A stretch of 64,000 nt of DNA from contig OZ021731.1 in the NCBI GenBank assembly GCA_963978545.1, positions 22,059,593 through 22,123,592 on the forward strand, written 5' to 3'. The translations under genes and the position numbers were made by a program. A model generated the notes under the pieces. It did no database searches and was not told the origin of the DNA. It saw only the letters and a program-made list of their open reading frames with translations. The stretch comes from Linyphia triangularis. Its lineage: Eukaryota > Arthropoda > Arachnida > Araneae > Linyphiidae. Positions 13,397 to 25,300 of this stretch are shown piece by piece. Within the stretch, counting starts at the first letter, position 1. Each line of letters starts with the position of its first letter.

Positions 13397-16300
13397 CTAA
13401 ACCTCCATGCCGAACTCTTTGTTGAGCAAATCGAGATCTTTTCTGTCGACGGCATCGTACAAGTCTGGCCTCCTCAGAAGTGTCATTGAGGTGCGTAGGG
13501 TGTGCCAGATGTTGGTTGACATTGCTGCTTTCGATCGCAGCCCTTGTGGACCGCGACCTGCATTTTGAAGATTAAGAGCGAGAAGAAAGTGTTCAACTGC
13601 CTCCCTGAAAAAAGAAAGGGAAATAAACATATATTTATTTAGGTATTATAAGTTTTAACCTGGCCTGCCACGACAGCCAGATCAATATCACCTGAACAGC
13701 TAGTAATTGACTATTCAGTTGTAACAACAACCAGCCAAAAATTACATGTTTTTATAGAACAGCGGTTCCAAACCCATGGGATACTGCCCACAAACGTTAC
13801 CCACACCATCTCGAATAGCGTGGTACTGGGTCATGGACACTAGTTGAGAATCTAATCCTAAATAAATATTAAAGGAGCTTCAAGGATTGAGATGGGAACA
13901 ATCTAGTCACTCAATTGTTAGCAACAATTGAGATTGTATACCTTTAATGACGTAACGAGGGAAGAATGCGTAAATTCAACAGCATGGCAAAAACTATTCA
14001 TTTTAATCTAGATATTAACTCTAATGGGAGACTAATAATGTAAAAAATTACACTTTTTTTTAAAAAACTTTGACTACATGTTTTTAAGTTTTCTTATAGT
14101 TGTGACAGCAAAGTGAATATAATAAAGTTCATTTCTTTATAATTTTTTTTTATTCCTTCTTGTACAGAATGTTTTACTATTTACTGACCTATTTTATCAA
14201 AAAAGACTTTGAGGCCCACTAACACACATATTCTATAAGTTAGTGGGCCATAGTCCACACACATATTCTATCAAGTACACACACATATTCTATAAGTTAG
14301 TGGGCCTCAAAGTCTATTTTTGTAAAATAGGTGGTCCACACAACTAAAAAGGTTGGGAATTGCTGCTCTAGAACATTTTTTGATGCAATGTTATCAATGA
14401 AAGTTTTAAGTAATGTTGATTACAGTATAGCCAATGGTACATCTAGGTTCTCTTTGAAATTATCAAAATTTTAAAAAGTTCTGATAACTCAAGAAAAATC
14501 ACTCCAGATATCTTTGATTTTCACCTTGGTGTTTGAGGGTGCAATATTTTTGATTAAAACAAAACTGTTTATTCTTTATAAAAACTTTCATGAATAGAAT
14601 ACACTAAAATGTCAATAATACACAACTGTGTAACACTCGTTTCATCATATAGTCATTCTTTGGTATGTGTTTTTCAGAAACAGAAGATCAATTTGCTATA
14701 CACGAATATATATTATAAACTAGCTGAATACCCGTGCTGCGCTACGAAATTTTACCATTAGCATTTTAGCGATCAAAAGACATTCATGTATTCTACACTT
14801 CAGACGTTTGCTCCCATTTCGATCCCGACAAATTGATTTATCAAAATAGGAACTTTCCTTTGTTGACATTTTAAACGAAATTTATAATTGTGAATAGTAA
14901 ACTGGAATAGTTTATTGTGTTTATGTTTGCTCTTAGTTCTAAATTTCAAAGTAGTAGCTGTATTGGAATTAAGTTAATTAGACATTAAGTTAATCCTCGT
15001 ATAGTTTCAATGTTGTGTCGTCTTTTCATCCCTTAAAAATTCGTTAATCGATATTGGAATGACTTATTATTTTAACATTTGCAAAAAAATATCAGAAAAA
15101 TGACTACATTGGAAGAGGAACATTCGGATATCCCTCGTTTGGAACATTTAACCCCTTTTAGACCCCTTAAAGTTGGTTAATCGAGATCAGAATAGCTTAC
15201 TTTTTCTATGTTTAATCTTTTTTGACATTTGCACCAAATTTCCGAGTTATGACCATATGGGAAGTGGTACATTCGAATATTTCTCGTTTGGAACGTTTAA
15301 CCCCTTTTCCACCCCTTGATCCACCCGAGATCGGAATAGTTTACTTTTTCTGCGTTTGTCTTTATTGATATTCACACCAGTTTTCAGAATTGTGAAAATA
15401 GGAGAAGTAGGACATTCGAATATATCGCTCGTTTGGAACGTTTAACCCCTTTTTGACCTCTTAAAGTGGGTTAATCGAGATCGGAATAGCTTACTTTTTC
15501 TATGTTTACCATTGTTGACATTTGTACCAATTTTTAGAGTTGTGACCATATGGGAAGTGGTACATTCGAATATCCCTCGTTTGGAACGTTTAACCCCTTT
15601 TTGACCCCTTAAAGTGGGTTAATCGAGATCGGAATAGTTTACTTTTTCTATTTTTACCATTGTTGATATTTGTGCCGATTTTCAGAGTTGTGACTATGTG
15701 GGAAGTAGGATTTTCGAATGTCCCCCGTTTGGAACGTTTAACCCCTTTTCGACCCCTTAAAGTGGGTTAATCGAGATTGGAATAGTTTACTTTTTCTATT
15801 TTTACCATTGTTGATATTTGTGCCGATTTTCAGAGTTGTGACTGTGTGGGAAGTAGGATTTTCGAATGTCCCCCGTTTGGAATGTTTAACCCCTTTTCGA
15901 CCCCTTAAAGTGGGTTAATCGAGATCGGAATAGTTTACTTTTTCTATTTTTACCATTGTTGATATTTGTGCCGATTTTCAGAGTTGTGACTGTGTGGGAA
16001 GTGGGAGAATTAGTGATGAGTGAGTGAGTGAGTGAGTGAGGGCTTTGCCTTATATATATAGAGATCAAAGGAGGTGTAGTTGCTCTAAGTGAACACAATT
16101 GAAGAATCGAGGCACTGAAATCTACAGAATAATAGTAAGCTGTGCTGTTTCAAACAGTAACCATATCGAAAGTGAACAAATGTATAAACACCTAATGAGA
16201 ACACCATCTTTTAAACAACAATGAAATTAGTCAGTTAAATGCAGTAACGAGTAGTTATTTTTATAACTTTTAAGGGTTAAATGTTATTAAAAATCAATCA

Positions 16301-19300
16301 AGGATATCTTTTTTAATCAGCAATAGAAAAACCACTTAATATCTACCAATAAATACCAATCAATATATTACAGCACAAGCCAATTTCAAGGATGCTTAAT
16401 TTGAAAGAAACTTACTTTACTGCATTAAGATTAATGCAGCTAACGCCCAAATTGAAACGAGAGCGAATCAGACCTGGATATAACTCGAGAGCCCTGTAAT
16501 ATGCTTCAAAAGCTTCACCGGATCTATTGCTGTTAGCTAAAGTGGCACCTAATCTGTTCCACAATAAACTATCCTGTAATGATAATTGAAGGTTTGTAAA
16601 TTTTTCAAAAAAGCATTTAAGTATTTCTAAAATTCATACTGTAATCTCATTAAGAGAACAATTGAATATAAAATTAATGTAACTAATGGGCAATGCTACT
16701 TTAGGATAGCATTTTAATAATCATGAAAATTTTTGTGATAACAATTATAGTTTAAAATAAAAGTTATTGTATAAGCAATAAGAGCTTAACTAATTTTTAA
16801 AAAAAAATCTTGTAAGTTTAAAAGACAAAATTAAAACTTTTAGGATACGTTCAATTTTTAAGCTATATACAAAAACTATTTTTTTTAAGTCCATTTTCTG
16901 AAATCAAGAACAATAAATCTCCCCCGATTTCTTGTACAAAATACACATAAGTATTCCATTAAAGTGTGGATCTACCTCAGGTTTCACTTGCAGTGCAGCT
17001 TTAAAACAATCCACAGCCTTATCATAATCTCCAGAGAGATTAAAAAGAACCCCAAGTCCATTTTGTACGTCTGGATCTGGATCGGTGGGACTCATCCTGG
17101 CTGCTTCAATGTACATTTCTTGAGTTGCCTTATGCTTATCCCTTAAAAGAAAATAGGAAACCAATAAGAATAAAAGTATAGGTAAGAATACATTGGCATA
17201 TTCTGAAACACTGATCATGGCTTAGGGTAAAATCTTTAAATTTCCAAAACGCAAGTCCAAGGACAAAATATACAATCTTAAATTGAGAAATGAAAAGAAT
17301 TGAAGGTGTCCTTTTTACCTACAATTGGAAATTAATATCTTCGACTACCACAATTATCTGTAAAGTCTATGCAAAAAGTGCTTGGTTATATTCTATTAAC
17401 ATGGCACAATGGCAACATAAATCTTTTATTGCACTGAAACAATTAAACAGCAAAAAGAAATGTGGGAATGTTATTTGCTTATTTAAAAGGATACTCAGCC
17501 CCAGTCTGACGAAAAAATCCGAAAAACTTGCAAAGGCTGTTATAGCCATCATGATTATTATTTTTTAAAGGCAAAGGAATCAATTGAAATAATATCTTCA
17601 GTTGACTATATTTCTAGCTAAGCTTACAAAAGCTAAGTCGCTGTCACCAAAGAGAAATCAGATAAAAGATTACAATTACATATGTCTAATACACCAATAT
17701 TGATGTTAGGATGTGCAACAAAAAGGGACACACACAAGTAAAACATGTGATTTCTAATTGCTGTCAAAAAGGTAACCTAACCCTCTGAGGATCATGGGTG
17801 TTTATATACGTCCTTTGATCCCCAGTTTTTCCAGCAATACACAACCTTTTTAAATTTAAAAATAAAATGTAAAATAAAATATTTTTTTCATATTTTTATT
17901 AGGATGATAGTTTAAAATCCACGTAAAACAAAATAAATAAAAAATAATTAAAAAAAAATTATATATTTGAATCAGAAATATAATTTAAAAATTATTGTAG
18001 GGAAAATAACTACAATTTTGCCCATTCCCATGACGCTCAGAGGCTTAAAGAGGATTTGAGAAAATAAGAGCAGATCTGTATTTAATTAATATCTATAGCA
18101 CACATTTAAAAATATAATTTAGCATATTTAAAGAAATAAACACATTTATAAAAAAAAATAAACAGCTTGTGAGAAGATAGATTAAAATATAAAAATATTA
18201 ATAAGTAGATTTTAACTTCTTTTCAACATAAAAAAAAAATTACCCAGGCAACACAGATGTGAACTGTGTTTTCTTATCCATTATTTCTGGTTTAACCAAG
18301 TGGCTGTACTTTGGATTATTGTAAAGCCACTTTACCAAAGTCTCGCATGCTTGGACAGGCATGGCTTCATTTGTAAAACTTACAGCCAAAGACATTAAAG
18401 CAGTCAAGTTTGTAGGATCCAGTTCTAAGCACCTACAAGAATGAACTCATTTTATTTCCTTGTAAAATAAGGCATTGGTAAACATAAGACATATATTCAA
18501 TATGGATCATCATTTAAAAAAAATTCTGGTTTTATAAACAGTTAAAAAAAATAACCTTTTAGTTGCAGCTATAGCAGATCGGTCCTGTTCATTTTTTGCT
18601 TGACTTGTACCTAAATACTGCCATGCCTAAAATGAAAACAGTTTAATGGCATGCCTAAAACAAAACAATTGCATGAGAGTAAATTGTTCATTCCCATCAA
18701 AACAAAAAAGCTACAAGAGTTCTAATATAATTACTTTGAATTTACCAAATTAAAAAAGTATTTAAAAAATATGGATGTTTTTAAGCGTAACTAAAAATTA
18801 CTGAATTTGGATTCTCCCTATTCATTGTAAAATGTGCACAAGAGCTTTTGAATTAAGTTTCTATAATTGACAAATTTAAAACAGTTTATGATTTTTTTTA
18901 AAACATGAATGGAAGTATCTTATTACTCATGTGATAAATAGATCTCAAAATCAATAAAAATAATATAGCAGTTTTTTCTTTTCAGGTGTTAAGCAAGAGC
19001 ATGCACAATTTAAAAATATGAATATTAATTTACAATGATCAGTGATGCAGTCAATCCCAAAAGCTAATGGACAATATCAATTTTTAGGCTTTAGCAGTCT
19101 ATCAGCAATGCATTTAACGGTTAATGAAAAGTGCACAAAACAGTTTGGTACTTACATATTATCGCAACCAGGTTGGCGTGATTTGACGGCATTCAATTTA
19201 ACCAGTAAGCAAAATAATTTCTTTACGAAAACCACGAATAACACGTAGAGTTGCCGTAAGTAGTGTCGCCAAATTTGGCGATTTTTGGCCTGGTTGCGTT

Positions 19301-22300
19301 AATACGTAAGTACCAACAGTTTTAAACAAGAAACATGAAATACTTTATAGACAATGGAATGACAAATTAACAATTTAAATTTTACAATAAGATTTTGAAA
19401 GCCACATTTCGCCTTCTAACCTACTTCTATATGCTCTGGGTTTTTCTGCACTGCTGCTTCAAATAACAGAACAGCACTGGGCAGATCTCCACTCTTTAAC
19501 ATTTGCAAACCCTCTTCGAAGGGTTCGCCATTATTGATGAATGGATTCTCCTTTGCAAATGCATAATCCTGTAAAAACATGCAATCTAGTTGTAAAAACG
19601 ATAATAAATGTGATGTGAAAAAAAAATGAGTTTTTTAAAATAAAGACTGATTTTTAAAAATGTTATATACCTTTAAAGGATCAAAGCTGTCATAATCAGA
19701 TAACCATGGGTGCTCTGAAGTTTCATCCCTAGAATAGATATCTTATTAAAGCAGCAAACAAAATAAGCATAACAGTCAAATTAGAAACAATTTTTTTTTT
19801 TTTTAGAGAGGTTTTTTCAAAGTGGCTATAGAGTTTGAGAAACAAAATTCCATGATAATTCCTTGATTTCCATAAACATTTCCTGACATGCACTGCTATA
19901 ATTTAAACAACAAAATAATGGCCAATTTAAAAATAACCAAAATTTAATAAGTAAATTTAATTCTAAATAGTCAAAGTATAATTGCACCATAATAAAAATT
20001 TACGGTAAAAATCGAAACAAGCATCTTTAGAGCTAGAGTATGAAAAAGAATGGAAAACATTAATTAAAAATTCACCAATTACAGCCATACTTTCTAACTT
20101 CAAGGTAAAGCAAAACCAGTACAATATTTTTCATTTTAATTAAAAAAAATAACAAATAAAACATGTTATTTTCTTTAATATATGTCATATGCTGTTTCCT
20201 GTTCATAGCATAAACTTAAATTCCTGTCCTAAATATTTACTGAACTTGGGCTAGTACATAAAACTTAAATAATCAGCATTTTATTATTCTGTCACAAATT
20301 TCACAAGGTACATATCTTTCATGAAAAATGATATCTTTTGAAGTTGACTAAACAACATTTAATGTAGAAAGAAAAGGCCTGACTTTAACAACTTCTTATA
20401 AAAATTAACTACTCGTAGATGTATAGAAATAAAATTTTGCACAATAAAAATATTATCTTAAACCACAAAAGTACAGATTAAATGAGGCAAAAAATCATTT
20501 TTATAAAACACAACTAGCACAAAGTTCATAATTTTTTGGCAGAAAAAAAAAATGCAATGACTTTTAAAAAAAGACAGACTTTTTAGACACACTTGAAAAA
20601 GTACATGGTAAAAAAACTGTATTCAGCGTGACGAAATCACAGCATCCACTTCACATGATGCGAACCGAGATAGATATCCGCATGGGGCATGCGAGAAGGG
20701 AAAAATTTGAAATTTCAGTGAATAAAGGGTAATTTTACGAAATTCCCTGACATTTCCAGAAGAGTGAAATTCCCTGATATTTCCGGGTTCTTTAGCCACA
20801 CTGTTTTTTTATAAATGAAAAGGCATTGGAATGTTCTGTAATTTTAGATTAAACCAGTAAAATCATGTGCACATTCAGGTAGTAATTCTAGTTTATTAGT
20901 AAATTGTTTCTGAGCAATAAATTTCATACTTAGCCATTTTTTCCCATTCTTTTTGAAGATTTTCCCAGAAGTCGGCATCACTCCTTTCCTCTTCTTGCTT
21001 CTCATCTTCAGTACGAGCAAAAGTTTTGAATTCCTTAGTTTCGTGAGCGGCAGAATCCCAAGCTTCATCCAATCCTTCAGCAGGCTGCAATTAAGAGAGC
21101 GTTTATAAATCAAATAATGAATTATCATTGTCAAATTTAGAAATTTCATCCATAGAATGATCAAATATGTAGGAAAATACAATGAATTTTCATAAATTAC
21201 CTGAAATTCAACTTAAATATATTTTCAGATGACAAAACATCAGAAAACCAAATAAGTTGTTGAACAAAATAAGTTGTATTCAGGGTTGCATCCAGAAGGT
21301 AAGGGTTCAAACCCCTCTTCAAATACATTCCATTAAACTATATGCATTAAAGTACTATATCTGATACATTAAATTACACTGCATATAATTTCGAATTTCT
21401 TAGTAAAAACAATCGAGATTAACTAGTATGGCTTTTCAAAACTTCTTCCATTTTTATGTAAATAGGCAAATATATATTCTTTCATAAATATACAACAAAT
21501 TGCTTAAAACTAAACATAAAATCGACTAAAAACAGTTCTCTAATAAAAGGAATTGATTATTTAAACATCAAAAATATTTTTAGGTAAAATAAATCGACTA
21601 AATTAGACAAGAAACAATATAAAACAAGAATATCTTACGGGAGACCAAGCTGATGCAAAGTCTGCACTCCAAATGTCTGGGACAGGTTTCACATTTTGGT
21701 CTGCTGCTAATTGTTCCAAATCCACTTCCTTATCGCCAACTTTTTGAATGAACCGCATAAACTAAATAAAAAAGATGCCATTACATTTCTATAGGAAGTT
21801 ATTTTTAAAAAATTTAACATCAGAGAACTTTTCAGGAAAACAGTTATATAATGAAACTATACTATTTTTTGCTTTAATTAAATTCACTTATTTAATTCTA
21901 AGTAACATTCAAAGTACTTCACAAAGAATATTGCTTTAGCTTTAAGACTTAAAACTAATCCGAGTTTGGTTAAAATTTAAAATTGTTAATTAAAATTTCG
22001 GACAAATTTTTCTCCTCTGGATGAATCTGTTTTCTCACTGATTTTGGAGGAAAATCTGGGAATTTTTTTAGTTTGTAATTTTTTTAAAGGAATTATCGAA
22101 AAATTTAAATTTTAGGGAGAAACAAAAATTTAAGCAATTGGAATTTTGGGGCAAATGCAATCCCTGATCTAGTATAAGACTTATTACAACTACATAAAAG
22201 TGTTCAAACTCATTTGTTAATAAATTTCCAAGAAAAGGTACATAAAAAATAAGCAATTAACATTACAGAAATAAGTTTCCCTTGGATTATTTCACTTCAC

Positions 22301-25300
22301 ATATAAATTTGTTTTCTTGGTGGAAAAAACAACATAACACTTATAAAATGTATTTCATGATAAAGCACAGGGCTTACTTTTGATTCTGTTATCTTTGGGT
22401 CAGTGACAGATTCAGTCATAGCAGTGGCAATATCTGAAGCTTCATTGCAACTTTGAGCCTTAAAATTTCGAGCCCAGTCATTCCCAAGCAAGCGCTGATT
22501 TCTGTTAAATAAAAATATAATGCAATAATGAGCAAATTATTTGAAAGTCACTTAACAGTAACTAAAAAACTATAAATGGATACACATTAGCCTCCTAGTA
22601 TTAGTATTGAAAACAGGTAAGCAATAGGAAATGTTTCCATAAGAACATCTTTAAAAAATATAGTTTGTGTACTATAGACTGCGACCTCTTGAAAAAAACT
22701 TGCCAAAAGCTGAAGGATTGCTAGAGATGATATCTTGCAGCAGCTCAATCATTCTTAATGTTCACAGGGAGAATTTACTAAGTTATAGTAGTTGGTCAAA
22801 AACACACCTAGTGACAACTGCAAGTTATGGTATATCATTGAACATTATTTTCATTTAAGTAAAGTTATTATGTCATCAATAATACAAACTAATTCCTAAC
22901 TTTGCCAAACTTGACACGAGTTTGGAAAAGAGATTGATTCAAGAAGGGATGAAAATTAAGTAATTTTTCTCAAGCAAACTAATATATTCTTAAACTACAT
23001 GTACTTCTCTGCACTCTATAAATTCAAAATTTGCAGAGGGCCGCTTGATTTAAAAGTAGGACAATCCAAGTATAACTTTTCTCCAAAGAGAACTAAAGGG
23101 CAAATAAGTTTCATATTGTATCACTATTTCACATTAGGAGCTTGGTTATAATCATGTTACTTAACTTATTGGGATATTTATATTTATAATATTAATAATT
23201 AAATTAATTTCTTTTTATTCAGATACATTATAAGTATTGATTTATACATATATTATCTGAAAGTTGTTATCTTTTATAAGAGTTGATCAATAACCAATCC
23301 TGTTCTGTATAGCATTACATGTTCATGCAGCAATGAGAAGTTAACAATGTACTATTAAATACTCTTTGTGGGATCTTCCCAAGGCAGTAATATGCGACAA
23401 CTATTTAAATTTCTTTTTTTTTTTACAATACCACGACTAAAGTCATTCAATGCCTACTACGAAGGGGCAGGGTTTAAATCCTGAAATCCAATCGCTACAA
23501 GAGCATCTTGCCACAGCTCAAGGCTGACTAGATAAGTGGCGCCTTACTTCCGCCCCATGAGAACAACTACAAAGTGGCCCACGAGTAAAGCGCAAAATTC
23601 ATTTTGGTATACATCAGAGTACGGGGAATAAATCTTCCCACCCATAACTGATGCAGGTCGGAAGCACGTAACTCGGAAGGATCTAGTATCCTAAATGGGA
23701 CTAATCCATTCAAGATGCAGAGCAGTCTTGATTAGGGTGATGAGAAGTCATAAAACTCCAATCCAGTTCGCCTATCTGAAACAGACCCTTCAGCTAGCAG
23801 AGCCCAAATTTTACTAGGACTGTTACTTCTCATGAGCTTTTGCCACCTACGAGTTTCACGTCTAGATCCCGTTCTGAAAGGAACATGATATATCAGCCTA
23901 ACCTACCAGGTTGGCACCAGACGTACTGGGCCTGAAATGAGTGGTGGCACCACCCCTCCTCCGTAAGGTACACAAGCCCTCTTTCATTTCAGGGTCTTCC
24001 TCTAAGCCTAAGGTCCATCGGGAGGATATCCCATGACAACCATGTTAAATTGGATCAGTTAAACTCTGCATTCAAGATAATTCTTTATTTTTCTTTTTTA
24101 CTTTCATCTTTCAGAGATAAGTTTAATATTGAAGAAAAAGATCTGGACTCAAGAATCGATCGTGTAAAAGCGACTGAACTGCTTAATTTGACAGTATAGT
24201 AAAGAAACATTGATTGCTATAGTAAATATTTATAGCTTACTTAGATTAATAGGAAATTGCAGAAGTAAATTAAGGATACTCTTAACATTTACTTTGTAAC
24301 TAAGCTAAAAAGTTTTGAATCGGTCAGTTCTATCAGATAAAATAAAACATTTAGGCCCATGAGCGTCGGCAGAATTATTTACAGGGGGTGCAAAGAGGTA
24401 AAAGTTTGTTTTCAAAACTGAAAATTGGATTTCCTAATGAAATGTTAATTAACAGTTATGAATTAATTTTCCATTCAAATAAATAATTTAAAACTATATT
24501 ATACAAAATATTCCTGCAAATTATACAACTTTTTGTTACTTTATTTTTAAATTTCAAACTTTAAAAAGGGGGTGCAAATGCACGGTCTTGACTATTTGGT
24601 GGCGGCCATGTCTAGGCCTAAAGAGTATGGTGCTTTTTAGGAAATTACAACGTCAACGTTGTGCAGAAGGTATAAAAGAGGATACTAGAAAAAATAATTT
24701 TACACTTTAAAACTTTTATGCATTTTAAATAGAATTTAAAATGGCATTAATACAGTTTGTGGCCAAAACTAAATTATTTTCAAAACAATCTCTTTCCACT
24801 TCAAATAGTTTCTTGTAAAGTATAGAAATTTAACTAAAAGATGTAATAAGCGTAACCTTACTGTATGTCACGCTCAGATGTGATCAGGTACTCATCAGCC
24901 CAGGAATTGTCCAGAGAATCCAATGAATTCAACCTGTTATTTTCGTATGATACATCATGAGAATCTAAGTAGTTTTGTACCCAAACATTTTCACCTGGAA
25001 CATCTTCATTACGAGCTGAAAGGTATGAATCTTCAATAAAATACTTAAAATAGAATACAAAATATACATAATTATAACCTTTGATAGAAGAATAAGAAGT
25101 TTAAATTGTTTAGTTTATTAAAAAGATGCTTTGACAAATGCACCACTCCAGGCACATGAAATCAGAACTGATTGAACAGTATTTAATATAGAAATACTAC
25201 ACAAGCGTTTCTTTATTCAGGGTGGCCACAAAATTCAGGAAAAAAGTTACCTGATTTCTCTGACAAATTTCCCTGATTTAAAACTGGCACCTTTAGCAAG

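Noticed and set aside
14900..16010. Regular repeats suggesting a CRISPR array
   Set aside because: Units are ~148 bp with no unique spacers, in a eukaryotic intron, and are part of a Helentron-like element.
20844..21182. 112-codon minus-strand ORF across a PEX5 exon
   Set aside because: It is in a different frame from the PEX5 exon 21084-20930, which has matched splice phases and conserved sequence.
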